DNA of 64,000 nt. Source: Micromonospora sp. R77. Its GTDB lineage: Bacteria; Actinomycetota; Actinomycetes; Mycobacteriales; Micromonosporaceae. The stretch spans positions 2,232,001 to 2,296,000 of the forward strand of contig NZ_JALDST010000001.1 of assembly GCF_022747945.1 (NCBI RefSeq), in the 5' to 3' direction. The notes under the pieces were generated by a model. The model worked only from the letters and a program-made list of their open reading frames with translations. It did no database searches and was not told the origin of the DNA. The position numbers were made by a program, and so were the translations under genes. Shown here piece after piece: positions 1 through 8,942 of this stretch; position 1 is the stretch's first letter, and each line of letters starts with the position of its first letter.

Positions 1-1283
1 CCATCTGGGACACCTTCAGCCGTACCCCGGGGAAGGTGTTCCAGGGGCACACCGGGGACGTGGCCTGCGACCACTACCACCGGTACGCCGACGACGTGGC
101 CCTGATGGCGGAGCTGGGCCTGCGGTCGTACCGCTTCTCGATCGCCTGGCCCCGGATCCAGCCGGACGGCACCGGCCCGGTCAACCCACGCGGCCTGGAC
201 TTCTACGACCGACTGGTGGACGAGCTGCTGCGCCGGGGCATCGACCCGATCGTCACGCTCTACCACTGGGACCTGCCGCAGACGCTCCAGGACCGGGGCG
301 GCTGGACCAACCGGGACACCGCCGAGCACTTCGCCGACTACTCGCTGGCGGTGCACGCCCGGCTCGGTGACCGGGTGGGCACCTGGACCACGCTGAACGA
401 GCCGTGGTGCTCGGCCTACCTGGGCTACGGCAACGGGGTGCACGCACCCGGCGAGCAGGACGCCGGGGCGGCCTTCACCGCCGTACACCATCTGCTGCTG
501 GGGCACGGCCTGGCGGCCCGGGCGCTGCGGTCGGCCGGGGTGGAGACCCTGGGGGTCACGATCAACCCGGCGGACGTGCAGCCGGCGGACCCGCACAGCG
601 AGGCGGACGCCGAGGCGGTGCGCCTGGTCGACGGCCTGCACAACCGGATCTTCCTGGACCCGCTCACCGGCGCGGGCTACCCGGCCGACGTGCTGGAGCA
701 CGTGGCCCGGCACGTCGACCCGGCGTTCGTCCGGGACGGGGACGAGAAGATCATCGCGGCGCCGATCGACCTGCTCGGGATCAACTACTACTCCCCCACC
801 TATGTCGCGGGCCGGGCGGGCGGGGCCGGCGGCAGCGCCTATCCGGGCACCGACGGGGTGGTGGAGTTCCTGCCGCCGGTCGGCCCGCTGACCGAGATGG
901 GCTGGATGATCGAGCCGGCCGGGCTGACCCGGCTGCTGGAGCGGATCGGCACCGACTACCCGGGGCTGCCGCTGATGATCACCGAGAACGGCGGGGCGTT
1001 CCCGGACGAGACGGGCACCGAGGGCCCCGACGGGGCCGGCTGGGTGGCCGACACCGACCGGGTGGCGTACCTCGACGGGCACCTGCGCGCCGTGCACGAG
1101 GCCATCGCCCGAGGGGTCGACGTACGCGGCTATCTCGTATGGTCGTTGTTGGACAACTTCGAATGGGCCGAGGGTTACCGGAAGCGGTTCGGAATTGTCC
1201 ACGTCGACTACCTGACCCAGCGGCGCACACCGAAGGAAAGTGCCCGCTGGTACCGGGAGGTGATTGCCCGGAACGGGCTGTGA
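1..1283 (+). CDS. GH1 family beta-glucosidase (5' end outside window)
   Basis: Family 1 glycoside hydrolase that cleaves beta-linked glucosides by a retaining mechanism. The reading frame is open from the first bases (codons from position 3 read IWDTFSRTPGKV, the conserved start region of GH1), so the true start lies upstream. About 426 residues are visible. The acid/base motif TLNEPW sits near base 400 and the nucleophile motif ITENGG near base 985; the C-terminal SLLDNFEWAEGY aglycone-site motif is intact. There is no signal peptide in the visible part. It is followed 19 bases later by a LacI regulator, which probably controls it. Substrate range cannot be read from sequence. Confidence 0.93.
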   Translation, partial: IWDTFSRTPGKVFQGHTGDVACDHYHRYADDVALMAELGLRSYRFSIAWPRIQPDGTGPVNPRGLDFYDRLVDELLRRGIDPIVTLYHWDLPQTLQDRGGWTNRDTAEHFADYSLAVHARLGDRVGTWTTLNEPWCSAYLGYGNGVHAPGEQDAGAAFTAVHHLLLGHGLAARALRSAGVETLGVTINPADVQPADPHSEADAEAVRLVDGLHNRIFLDPLTGAGYPADVLEHVARHVDPAFVRDGDEKIIAAPIDLLGINYYSPTYVAGRAGGAGGSAYPGTDGVVEFLPPVGPLTEMGWMIEPAGLTRLLERIGTDYPGLPLMITENGGAFPDETGTEGPDGAGWVADTDRVAYLDGHLRAVHEAIARGVDVRGYLVWSLLDNFEWAEGYRKRFGIVHVDYLTQRRTPKESARWYREVIARNGL

Positions 1284-1302
1284 CGAGGTGGTGGTAACGG
1301 GG

Positions 1303-2310
1303 ATGACGACGGCACAGCGACCGACCCTGGAGGCGGTGGCCCGGCGCGCAGGCGTGTCCCGGGCCACGGTCTCCCGGGTGGTCAACGGCTCCACCACCGT
1401 CGCGGAGTCCATCCAGCAGGCGGTCCGCCGGGCCGTCGAGGAGCTGGGGTACGTCCCGAACCTCGCCGCCCGGAGCCTGGTCACCCAACGGACCGACTCC
1501 GTCGCCCTGGTGATGCCCGAGGAGGCGACCCGCGTCTTCTCGGACGACCAGGTCTTCCCGGGCATCATCCGGGGCGTCAGCCAGGAGCTGGAGGCGGCCG
1601 ACAAGCAGCTCGTGCTGATGCTGGCCGGCTCGCCCGCCGGCCACGAACGGGTCGAGCGCTACACCACCGGGCGGCACGTCGACGGGGTGCTCTTCGCCTC
1701 GCTGCACGGCGCGGACCCGCTGCCGGGCACCCTGTCCCGGCTGGGCATCCCGGTGGTCTGCGCCGGCCGGCCGCTCGACGGCGCCGAGGTCCCGTACGTG
1801 GACGTCGACAACGTCGGCGGGGTCACCCGGGCGGTGCGGCACCTGATCTCCGGCGGCCGGCGTCGGATCGCCACCATCGCCGGCCCGCAGGACATGGTCG
1901 CCGGCATCGAACGACTCGCCGGCTACCGGGAGGCCGTGGCCGCGGCCGGGCTGCCCAGCCGGGAGGCGTTCGGGGACTTCACCCGGGAGTCGGGGGCGGC
2001 GGCCATGCGGCAGCTGCTCGCCGCCCACCCCGACCTGGACGCGGTCTTCGCCGCCTCCGACCTGATGGCGCACGCCGCCCTGCGCACCCTGCGGGAGGCG
2101 GGTCGGCGGGTGCCGCAGGACGTCGCGGTGATCGGGTTCGACGACATCGAGACGGCGGCCTACACCGAACCGCCGCTGACCACGGTCCGGCAGCCGATAG
2201 TGGAACTGGGCCGGGCGATGACCCGGCAGCTGCTCCGGATCGCCGCCGGTGAGCCGATCGAGCACGCCCTCATGCTGCCGACCGAACTGGTCGTCCGCGA
2301 CTCCGCCTGA
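1303..2310 (+). CDS. LacI family transcriptional regulator
   Basis: DNA-binding sugar-responsive repressor of about 335 residues. The N-terminal helix-turn-helix reads TLEAVARRAGVSRATVSRVV (residues ~8-27) and is followed by the hinge region and a periplasmic-binding-protein-like domain ending in GFDDIETAAYTEPPLTTVRQP, typical of LacI/GalR proteins. I chose ATG 1303; in-frame GTG codons at 1288 and 1291 are possible alternatives. It lies directly downstream of the GH1 gene, the usual arrangement for a regulator of that glucosidase. Its operator should lie upstream of the sugar operon, outside this window. A strong terminator follows immediately. Confidence 0.93.
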   Translation: MTTAQRPTLEAVARRAGVSRATVSRVVNGSTTVAESIQQAVRRAVEELGYVPNLAARSLVTQRTDSVALVMPEEATRVFSDDQVFPGIIRGVSQELEAADKQLVLMLAGSPAGHERVERYTTGRHVDGVLFASLHGADPLPGTLSRLGIPVVCAGRPLDGAEVPYVDVDNVGGVTRAVRHLISGGRRRIATIAGPQDMVAGIERLAGYREAVAAAGLPSREAFGDFTRESGAAAMRQLLAAHPDLDAVFAASDLMAHAALRTLREAGRRVPQDVAVIGFDDIETAAYTEPPLTTVRQPIVELGRAMTRQLLRIAAGEPIEHALMLPTELVVRDSA

Positions 2311-2347
2311 GGCCCCCTGGGCAGCGCCCGGCGTTGCCCAGGGGGCC
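2311..2347 (+). terminator. Hairpin terminator after lacI-type gene
   Basis: A perfect 13-bp inverted repeat (GGCCCCCTGGGCA and its complement) flanks an 11-base loop and begins on the base after the lacI stop codon. There is no U-tract, as is common in high-GC actinobacteria. Confidence 0.75.
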
Positions 2348-2394
2348 GGTTTAACCGGTCGCCCGGCAGCGCGCCCGGCACTACGGTCGGCGGG

Positions 2395-2799
2395 GTGACC
2401 GTAGCCCTCGTCCACGTGCCCGAGCTCTCCGACGTCGCCGAGTACGCGTACGCCGCGACCGTCTCCCCGGCCCGGCTGGTCTTCACCGCCGGGGCCTGCC
2501 CGCTGGACGCCGACGGTCGTACCGTCGCGCCCGGCGACCACGCCGCGCAGGCCCGACAGGTGATGGCCAACCTGGCGACCGCCCTGGCCGCCGCCGGGGC
2601 CCGGCTGACCGACGTCGTCAAGACCACGGTGTACGTCGCCACGACCGACCGGGCCGACCTGGTGACCGTCTGGGAGGTGGTCCGGGACGGCTTCGGCGAC
2701 CACGACCCGCCGAGCACCCTGCTGGGGGTGACCGTGCTGGGCTACCCCGACCAGCTCGTCGAGGTCGAGGCCGTCGCCGCCGTCGGCGAGGCGAGCTGA
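2395..2799 (+). CDS. RidA family protein (reactive imine deaminase type)
   Basis: A 134-residue member of the YjgF/YER057c/UK114 (RidA) family, whose members hydrolyse reactive enamine/imine intermediates made by PLP enzymes. Family features include the RLVFTAGACPLDADG segment, the QARQVMANLATALAAAGARLTDVVKTTVYV helix-strand region, and a late P-P-S-T-L-LGVTVLGYP segment; the usual catalytic Arg region near the C-terminus is replaced here by STLLGVTVLGYPDQLVEVEA, as in several divergent subgroups. The GTG start at 2395 is supported by a TACGGT -10 element 7 bases upstream, suggesting a leaderless mRNA. It is monocistronic and ends convergent with the macrodomain gene. Confidence 0.85.
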   Translation: MTVALVHVPELSDVAEYAYAATVSPARLVFTAGACPLDADGRTVAPGDHAAQARQVMANLATALAAAGARLTDVVKTTVYVATTDRADLVTVWEVVRDGFGDHDPPSTLLGVTVLGYPDQLVEVEAVAAVGEAS

Positions 2800-2808
2800 C
2801 CCGACCGC

Positions 2809-3324
2809 TCAGCCGGCGGCGGCGATCCGCTCGGCGGTGGCGTACGTGTCGCGGCCGAAGAGCACCAGGCGCGCCTCGGTGACGTGCGCCGGGGTCGCCG
2901 CGCGGAGCACCGTCAGCGCCTGGCGTACCGCGTCGTCGACCGGCCAGCCGTAGATGCCGGCGGAGATCAGCGGGAAGGCCACGGTGGCCGCGCCCAGTTC
3001 GTCGGCGACCCGGAGGCTGTTGGCGTAGCAGTCGCGCAGCAGCGCCGAGCGGTCCTCGCCGGCCGTGTGGACCGGGCCGACGGTGTGCACCACCCAGCGG
3101 GCCGGCAGGTTGCCGGCGGTGGTGGCGACGGCCTGCCCGGTGGGCAGCCCCCGGCCGTAGCGGGAGGCGCGCAGCGCCCGGCACTCCGCCAGGATGGCCG
3201 GCCCGCCCCGGCGGTGGATCGCCCCGTCCACCCCGCCACCGCCGAGCAGCGAGGAGTTGGCGGCGTTCACGATCGCGTCGACCTGCTGGGCGGTGATGTC
3301 CCCCTCGACCAGGGTGATCCGCAT
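2809..3324 (-). CDS. Macrodomain protein (O-acetyl-ADP-ribose deacetylase type)
   Basis: A 171-residue single-domain macro protein. The fold's ADP-ribose binding motifs are clear: GDITAQQVDAIVNAANSSLLGGGGVDGAIHRRGG at residues ~8-41 and FPLISAGIYGWP around residue 120. It matches the MacroD/YmdB subgroup that removes ADP-ribose or deacetylates O-acetyl-ADP-ribose. The ATG start at 3324 is one base after the stop codon of the EI24 gene, so the two form an operon on the minus strand, with this gene second. Confidence 0.92.
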   Translation of the reverse strand: MRITLVEGDITAQQVDAIVNAANSSLLGGGGVDGAIHRRGGPAILAECRALRASRYGRGLPTGQAVATTAGNLPARWVVHTVGPVHTAGEDRSALLRDCYANSLRVADELGAATVAFPLISAGIYGWPVDDAVRQALTVLRAATPAHVTEARLVLFGRDTYATAERIAAAG

Positions 3325-3325
3325 G

Positions 3326-4117
3326 TCAGCGCTCCTCGATGGGCTGGCCGAGCGACCGGCGGGCGAGCAGGGTGGCCCCCGCCACCGCGGCCGGCATGAC
3401 CAGCACCGCGCCGAGCGGGATCAGGAAGCAGAGGAAGACCGCGACCCCGAACCCGAGCGTGGTCGGCCGGTCGGCCTTGAGCAGCGAACGGCGGTCGGGC
3501 AGCCGCATGCCGCGCCGGTAGAACGGGGCGCCGACCAGCTCCAGCGCGAGGAACCAGCCGCCCACCGCCGCGCCGATCACGGGCACGACGGTCTGCCCGA
3601 CCACCGGGATGAAGCCGGCCGCGAAGAGCGGGATGCCGACCAGCGCGGTGACCGCCACCAGCCGCAGCGAGTCGGCCACGCTGCGCCGCAGCGACGCCCA
3701 GAACGGTACGTCGACCGCGCCGGGGGTGCCGCCGTACCGCTCCTCGACGCGTTCGGAGATCTTCTCGTAGAACGGGTCACCGATGACCAGGGTGACCGCG
3801 GTGAAGGTGAGCACCCCGAGCAGCCCGCCGAGGCCGAGGAAGGCCAGCCCGGCGACCACCCGTACGGCGCTGCGCCAGGTCGACGACCAGTCGTCGGCGA
3901 ACGGGGTGACCAGCGCCGCGAGGTCGTCCACGAAGTACACCAGGGCGACGAACGCGCCGAGGAAGAGCGCGCCGGAGATCAGCGCCGGCACGACGCCGAG
4001 CAGCATCAGTCCGGGGCTGCGGACGTACAGGCCGATGCCGCGCAGCAGCAGGCCGGCCCCGGAGAGGAACCGGGTGGCGGCGCCGGTGACGGGCGCGGCC
4101 GGGCGGGGTGCGTTCAC
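3326..4117 (-). CDS. EI24 / CysZ-like membrane protein
   Basis: A 263-residue integral membrane protein of the EI24 domain family (PF07264 type), which includes the bacterial sulfate permease CysZ. Four to five hydrophobic segments are visible (for example LMLLGVVPALISGALFLGAFVALVYF and FGVAVFLCFLIPLGAVLVMPAAV), with the family motif F..RRSVADSLRLVAVTALVGIPLF in between. The GTG start at 4117 is preceded 8 bases upstream by TAGGCT, an actinobacterial -10 element, so the transcript is probably leaderless. It is the first gene of a two-gene operon with the macrodomain gene. Transport of sulfate is possible but unproven. Confidence 0.85.
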   Translation of the reverse strand: MNAPRPAAPVTGAATRFLSGAGLLLRGIGLYVRSPGLMLLGVVPALISGALFLGAFVALVYFVDDLAALVTPFADDWSSTWRSAVRVVAGLAFLGLGGLLGVLTFTAVTLVIGDPFYEKISERVEERYGGTPGAVDVPFWASLRRSVADSLRLVAVTALVGIPLFAAGFIPVVGQTVVPVIGAAVGGWFLALELVGAPFYRRGMRLPDRRSLLKADRPTTLGFGVAVFLCFLIPLGAVLVMPAAVAGATLLARRSLGQPIEER

Positions 4118-4179
4118 GACCGCACAGCCTAACCGCCGGGCGCACCGGCGGCCGGGGTCCGCGCCTGGACAATGGACGG

Positions 4180-5190
4180 GTGCGGGCGTCCCGGTTGATC
4201 TCGTTGGTGCTGCTGCTCCAGGCGCGGGAGACGATGACGGCGGCCGAGCTGGCCCGGGAGCTGGAGGTGTCCGAGCGGACGGTCTACCGGGACGTGCTGG
4301 CGCTCTCCGCCGCCGGGGTGCCGGTCTATGCCGACCGGGGGCGGGCCGGCGGCTACCGGCTGCTCGGCGGCTTCCGGACCCGGCTGACCGGGCTGACCCG
4401 CGAGGAGGCGGAGGCGCTCTTCCTCGCCGGGCTGCCCGGACCGGCCGGCGACATGGGGCTGGCCGACGCGGTGGCCGCCGCCGAGTTGAAGGTGCTGGCC
4501 GCGCTGCCGACGAGCCTGCGGGACGCGTCCGCCCGGACCGGGCAGCGGTTCCACCTCGACGTGCCGGGCTGGTTCCGGGAGTCGGCACCGCCGCCGTGGC
4601 TGACCGAACTGGCCCGGGCGGTCTGGGGGGACCGGGTGGTCGAGCTGCGCTACCGGCGCGGCGAGCGGGAGGTGACCCGCACCGTGCAGCCGTACGGGCT
4701 GGTGCTCAAGAGCGGGGTCTGGTACCTGGTGGGCCGGGTCGGCGCGGACGTCCGGACGTACCGGGTGGACCGGGTGACGGGCGTCGAGGTGGGCGAGGAG
4801 AGCTTCGCCCGGGACGAGGGCTTCGACCTGGGCGGGTACTGGCGGGAGCAGGCCGAGGCGTTCCTGCGGGGCATGCTGCGGGCCGAGGTCACCGTCCGGC
4901 TCAGCCCCGCCGGCCTGCGCGCGCTCCGGCACGTGGCCGAGGCCCCCTTCGCGTACGAGGAGGCGGTGGCCGCCGCGGGCGGACCCGACGGGCAGGGCTG
5001 GGTGGTCACCCGGCTGCCCGTCGAGTCCGTCCCGGTGGCGTACGACGTGCTGCTCCGGCTGGGTCCGGAGGTGGAGGTGCTCGACCCGCCGGAGCTGCGG
5101 GCGCGCTTCGCCGAGGCGGCCCGCCGGTCGGCCGCCCGCTACGCCGGCCCTCCCGAACGGCCGGGCGGGCCGGACGCCGGTCAGCGGTAG
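4180..5190 (+). CDS. WYL-domain helix-turn-helix regulator (YafY family)
   Basis: A 336-residue transcription factor. The N-terminal DeoR-like winged helix reads LVLLLQARETMTAAELARELEVSERTVYRD (residues ~7-36), followed by a WYL domain with the characteristic YGLVLKSGVWYLVGR segment near residue 175 and a WCX C-terminal extension. Such proteins sense ligands such as nucleotides or nucleic acids. GTG 4180 is chosen over longer in-frame starts because GACAAT lies 6 bases upstream. It diverges from the EI24 gene across 62 bp and its last ten bases overlap the convergent SDR gene. Confidence 0.9.
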   Translation: MRASRLISLVLLLQARETMTAAELARELEVSERTVYRDVLALSAAGVPVYADRGRAGGYRLLGGFRTRLTGLTREEAEALFLAGLPGPAGDMGLADAVAAAELKVLAALPTSLRDASARTGQRFHLDVPGWFRESAPPPWLTELARAVWGDRVVELRYRRGEREVTRTVQPYGLVLKSGVWYLVGRVGADVRTYRVDRVTGVEVGEESFARDEGFDLGGYWREQAEAFLRGMLRAEVTVRLSPAGLRALRHVAEAPFAYEEAVAAAGGPDGQGWVVTRLPVESVPVAYDVLLRLGPEVEVLDPPELRARFAEAARRSAARYAGPPERPGGPDAGQR

Positions 5191-6095
5191 CCGGTGTCGT
5201 CGGCCGGCCGGCCCGGCTCGACCACCTCCGTGTAGTAGCGCGCCCAGTTCGGCCGGGTGCCGTCGAGGTCGGTGAAGCCGTACACCTGGGCGAGGCCGCC
5301 GCTGTCGACGGACCGGCCGTTCCAGCGGGCCCGGTCCGGGTCGGCGGCCAGCGCGGCGACCGCCCGCCCGACGAGGGCCGGCGTCTCCGACATGACGAAG
5401 TGCGGCTCCTTCGCGGCACCGTCCCGCCAGTTCGCCTCGGTGACGCCGAAGTGCTCCAGCATCGCCTCGGACCGCAGCCAGCCGGGCGTCAGCGCCACCG
5501 CCGTGCAGCCGTACGGCGCCAGCTCGTGCGCCTGGGTGAAGGCGAGCCGGTTGACCGACGTCTTGGCCAGGTCGTAGAAGACCGAGAGCCGGTAGTTGGC
5601 GTCGTTGTGTTCCTTGGTGCCGTCGCCGATCTCGACCACCAGCCCGCCGGGCTTGCGGATCAGCAGTGGCAGCGCGAAGTGGCTGGTGATGATGTGCGTG
5701 TCTACGGCCAGCCGCAGCATCCGGAAGCCCGCGTCGAGGGGCTGCTTCCAGACCGGCTTCTCCCAGGTGATCAGCGGGTCGCCGCCCCAGACGTCGTTGA
5801 CCAGCACGTCGAGGCGGCCCTGCTCGGCGTCGATCCGTTCGACCAGGCGGCGTACCTGGTCGGGGTCCAGGTGGTCGACGGCGGCGGCGATGCCGGTGCC
5901 CCCGGCGGCGCTGACCAGCTCGGCGGTCTCCTCGATGGTCTCCGGCCGGTCCAGCTCGGAGCGGCGGGCCCGGGTGCTGCGGCCGGTGCAGTAGACGGTG
6001 GCCCCGGCGGCGCCGAGCTGGACGGCGATCTGCCGCCCGGCACCCCGGGTCGCCCCGGCGACGAGGGCGATCTTTCCTGTCAGCGATGTCGTCAT
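5181..6095 (-). CDS. SDR family oxidoreductase
   Basis: A 304-residue short-chain dehydrogenase with the NAD(P) motif VAGATRGAGRQIA (TGxxxGxG-type, residues ~11-23), an NDVWGG segment in place of the usual NNAG, and the catalytic region S..YDLAKTSVNR (Tyr/Lys about five residues apart). The active-site spacing is normal but the NNAG variant and the long C-terminal tail (VYGFTDLDGTRPNWARYYTEV) mark the divergent SDR group annotated as SDR family oxidoreductase in actinobacteria. The ATG at 6095 is flanked by a repeated 10-mer and an inverted repeat likely to be an operator. Its substrate is unknown. Confidence 0.88.
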   Translation of the reverse strand: MTTSLTGKIALVAGATRGAGRQIAVQLGAAGATVYCTGRSTRARRSELDRPETIEETAELVSAAGGTGIAAAVDHLDPDQVRRLVERIDAEQGRLDVLVNDVWGGDPLITWEKPVWKQPLDAGFRMLRLAVDTHIITSHFALPLLIRKPGGLVVEIGDGTKEHNDANYRLSVFYDLAKTSVNRLAFTQAHELAPYGCTAVALTPGWLRSEAMLEHFGVTEANWRDGAAKEPHFVMSETPALVGRAVAALAADPDRARWNGRSVDSGGLAQVYGFTDLDGTRPNWARYYTEVVEPGRPADDTGYR

Positions 6096-6124
6096 GCCAC
6101 CGACGATGTCAGCGATACCTGACA
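6078..6124. promoter_or_regulatory. Putative operator at SDR gene start
   Basis: TGTCAGCGAT occurs at 6078-6087 and again at 6107-6116. The second copy forms an inverted repeat TGTCAG-N6-CTGACA (6107-6124). The elements straddle the SDR start codon (6093-6095), where a bound repressor would block expression. No regulator of matching type lies adjacent. This is inference from symmetry only. Confidence 0.45.
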
Positions 6125-6275
6125 GCCGGCGTCCGATTTCTTGAGTACCGCCGCATCCCCCAATCGGACACTGACGCCTGTCGATATTTGAGCCTATCTT
6201 TCTGATGGCATCTCCGGCGACGGCCCGACACCCCCATTGCGTCCCGCGCCGGCCTCCCCACCCCAGGAGGGACAC

Positions 6276-8132
6276 ATGACCCGCAACCGTCTCCACCGGT
6301 GGCTCGCCGCCGCCGGCGGGCTCGTCCTCGCCGCCGCCGGGCTCACCGGCGTCGCCGGACCCGCCTCGGCCGGCGCCGCGAACACCCTGGCCTGCACCGC
6401 CGCCCAGGTCGTCGCCAACCCGGGCTTCGAATCGGGTACGGCGTCCTGGACCGCCTCGTCCGGCGTGATCGGCGCGGCCGGCGGGCAGACCCCGCACGGC
6501 GGCACCCAGTACGCCTGGCTCGACGGGTACGGCTCGACCCACACCGACACGCTCTCCCAGTCGGTCACCCTGCCGGCCGGGTGCACCACCGCCACCCTCC
6601 GGTACTGGCTGCACATCGACACCGCGGAGACCGGCAGCACCGCGTACGACAAGCTGACCGTGCAGCTCGGCGCCACCACCCTCGCCACCTGGTCCAACGT
6701 CAACGCGGCCGGCGGGTACGTGCAGCGCAGCGTCGACGTCTCCGGGTTCGCCGGCCAGACTGTCACGCTGAAGTTCACCGGGGTGGAGGACGCCAGCCTC
6801 CAGACCAGCTTCGTCCTCGACGACATCACCCTCGACGTCTCCGGCACGGGCGGCGGCGGGGGCGGCACCGATCCGACCCGCACCCCGTACCAGGCCGCGT
6901 ACACGGTCAACCTGACCAGCGACACCAGCGGGGCGAACTGGTCCGGTCGGGAGAGCGTCACCTTCCGCAACGCCTCGCCGCTCGCCCTGTCCGAGGTCTA
7001 CCTGCGCCTCTGGGACAACGCGCACGGCACCTGCCCGACCGACCAGCCGATCAGGGTGACCAACGTGACCGGCGGGACGGCCGGCGCGCTGGAGGTCTCC
7101 TGCACCGCGTTGAAGGTCACCCTGCCCACTCCGCTGGCCCAGGGCGCCCAGGCCACCGTCGGGTTCGACCTCTCCATCGTGGTGCCCAGCGGGAGCGACC
7201 GGTTCGGCCGGGACGGGTCGTACAACTTCATCGGTAACGCGCTGCCGGTGCTCGCGGTCCGCGACGGCGCGGGCTGGCACCTCGACCCGTACACCGACAA
7301 CGGGGAGAGCTTCTATCAGCTCGCCAGCAACTACACCGTCACCCTGGACCACCCGAGCGCGGTGCTGACCCCCACCACCGGGACGGCCACCGAGACGCCG
7401 GGCTCGACCGGACGTACGGTCACCACCGCCACCGCCAGCAACGTGCGGGAGTTCGCCTGGGCGGCCGGGCCGTTCAGCCGCTCGTCGACCACCTCGACCG
7501 GCGGCGTGAAGGTCAACACCTGGTGGACCTCCGGGGTCACCAGCAGCACCGCCACCAGCATGCAGTCCACCGCCGCGTCCGCCATGGACGGGCACGGCGC
7601 GCGGTTCGGCGCCTACCCGTACGGCGAGGTGGACCTGGTGCTGCACAACAACTTCTGGTTCGGCGGCATGGAGTACCCGGGCTTCGTGCTCTCCCAGACC
7701 TCGGCCACCCCGGTCATCCACGAGCTGGCCCACCAGTGGTGGTACGGCATCGTCGGCGACGACGAGTACGCCACCCCGTTCCTCGACGAGTCGTTCACCG
7801 ACTACGCCACCGACCTGCAGCGCGGTGTCACCGGGACGAACTGCTGGAGCAGCGTCTCCTGGGCCTCCTCGGCGGAGAAGATCACCAACTCGATGGCGTA
7901 CTGGGACGCGAACCCGAGCCGCTACTCCACCGTGGTCTACACGTACGGCAAGTGCGCGCTGCACGACCTGCGCCGGCTGATCGGCGACACCGCGATGACC
8001 AACCTGCTCAGGAACTACGCCCAGAGCCACTGGTACGGCGTCTCCACGGTGGCCGAGTTCAAGGCCGCCGCGCAGGCGGCCACCACCACCGACCTGAGCT
8101 CGTTCTGGACCACCCACCGGATCGAGGGCTGA
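6276..8132 (+). CDS. Secreted M1 family metallo-aminopeptidase with N-terminal beta-sandwich domain
   Basis: A 618-residue exported zinc peptidase. It starts at ATG 6276 after a strong AGGAGGG ribosome site. A signal peptide with Arg/His-rich n-region, Leu/Ala core and an ASAG cleavage region spans residues ~1-35. Residues ~40-195 form a galactose-binding-like beta-sandwich ([14 protein letters not shown]...[10 protein letters not shown]), joined by a TGGGGG linker to the M1 region. The exopeptidase motif appears as FGGMEYPG, and the zinc site is HELAH (residues 482-486) with E505 eighteen residues later. The ERAP-like C-terminal domain is missing, so the protein is compact. It probably trims extracellular peptides, perhaps while attached to a surface glycan. 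Confidence 0.9.
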   Translation: MTRNRLHRWLAAAGGLVLAAAGLTGVAGPASAGAANTLACTAAQVVANPGFESGTASWTASSGVIGAAGGQTPHGGTQYAWLDGYGSTHTDTLSQSVTLPAGCTTATLRYWLHIDTAETGSTAYDKLTVQLGATTLATWSNVNAAGGYVQRSVDVSGFAGQTVTLKFTGVEDASLQTSFVLDDITLDVSGTGGGGGGTDPTRTPYQAAYTVNLTSDTSGANWSGRESVTFRNASPLALSEVYLRLWDNAHGTCPTDQPIRVTNVTGGTAGALEVSCTALKVTLPTPLAQGAQATVGFDLSIVVPSGSDRFGRDGSYNFIGNALPVLAVRDGAGWHLDPYTDNGESFYQLASNYTVTLDHPSAVLTPTTGTATETPGSTGRTVTTATASNVREFAWAAGPFSRSSTTSTGGVKVNTWWTSGVTSSTATSMQSTAASAMDGHGARFGAYPYGEVDLVLHNNFWFGGMEYPGFVLSQTSATPVIHELAHQWWYGIVGDDEYATPFLDESFTDYATDLQRGVTGTNCWSSVSWASSAEKITNSMAYWDANPSRYSTVVYTYGKCALHDLRRLIGDTAMTNLLRNYAQSHWYGVSTVAEFKAAAQAATTTDLSSFWTTHRIEG

Positions 8133-8141
8133 CGCACCGCG

Positions 8142-8179
8142 CCCCGCTCCCGGCCGCGTCCGCGCGGCCGGGAGCGGGG
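8142..8179. terminator. Bidirectional hairpin terminator
   Basis: A perfect 17-bp inverted repeat with a four-base loop lies between the convergent M1 peptidase and AlaX-like genes. Its arms begin CCCCGCTCCCGG. It can serve both strands. Confidence 0.75.
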
Positions 8180-8193
8180 GTACGGCGTACGTC

Positions 8194-8931
8194 TCAGTCG
8201 GCCAACCGCACGCGGACCCGGCGGTTGGCGCGGCCCTTGCTCTCCACCTTGACCACCTGGACCTTGCCGATCTGGGCGGTCGACGCGACGTGTGTACCCC
8301 CGTCGGCCTGCACGTCCAGCCCGACGATGTCCACGATCCGGACCTCCTGCTCATCCGGCGGGATCAGGTTGGACTGGGTCCGGATGATGTCCGGCAGCGC
8401 GAGGGCCTCGGCCCGGGGCAGCACCCGGACGGCGACCGACCGGTCGGCGACCACCTCCGCGTTGACCAGTTCCTCGATCCGGGCCTTGAAGTCCGGCGGC
8501 ACCTCGGGGAGGTTGAAGTCCATCCGGGCCTCGCCGGGTTCCATCGAGTTCCCGGTCACCAGCGCGCCGAAGTCCCGGAACACCACCCCGCACAGCACGT
8601 GCAGGCCGGAGTGGGTACGCATCAACATGGTCCGCCGGTCGTCCTCGACCGCGCCGGTGACGGCGGTGCCGACCGGCGGCAGCGGGTCACCCTCGGCCGG
8701 GATCAGCCACAGGTCGTCGCCCTTGCGGGTGCCGACGATCCGGGTCTGCACCCCCTGCCAGAGCAGCACCCCGTGGTCCGGCGGCTGGCCGCCGCCGCCC
8801 GGGTAGAAGGCCGACCGGTCCAGCACGATGCCCTGTTCGGGGTCGGCCGCCAGCACCGTGCACGCCCACTCCCGCAGGGTGGGGTCGAAGAGGTCCAGAC
8901 GGTGCGTACGGCCGTGGTGTGTGACGCCCAT
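8194..8931 (-). CDS. Alanyl-tRNA editing protein (AlaX-like)
   Basis: A 245-residue freestanding homologue of the AlaRS editing domain, expected to deacylate mischarged tRNA-Ala. Seen: the DRSAFYPGGGGQPPDHG segment (residues ~37-53), an MRTHSGLHVL zinc-binding His motif replacing the usual HTATH, and a late ADGGTHVAS motif corresponding to CGGTHV but with Asp in place of the first Cys. The Cys-to-Asp change leaves the zinc site slightly unusual. ATG 8931 has TAACGT 8 bases upstream, so the message is probably leaderless and its promoter lies inside the end of the upstream hydrolase gene. Confidence 0.87.
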   Translation of the reverse strand: MGVTHHGRTHRLDLFDPTLREWACTVLAADPEQGIVLDRSAFYPGGGGQPPDHGVLLWQGVQTRIVGTRKGDDLWLIPAEGDPLPPVGTAVTGAVEDDRRTMLMRTHSGLHVLCGVVFRDFGALVTGNSMEPGEARMDFNLPEVPPDFKARIEELVNAEVVADRSVAVRVLPRAEALALPDIIRTQSNLIPPDEQEVRIVDIVGLDVQADGGTHVASTAQIGKVQVVKVESKGRANRRVRVRLAD

Positions 8932-8942
8932 GACAGGGGACG

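Noticed and set aside
5181..8354. A 1057-codon open frame on the minus strand covering the SDR and much of the secreted peptidase region
   Set aside because: Only its C-terminal 304 codons carry a real domain (SDR). The rest is the antisense of the M1 peptidase and has no recognisable sequence.
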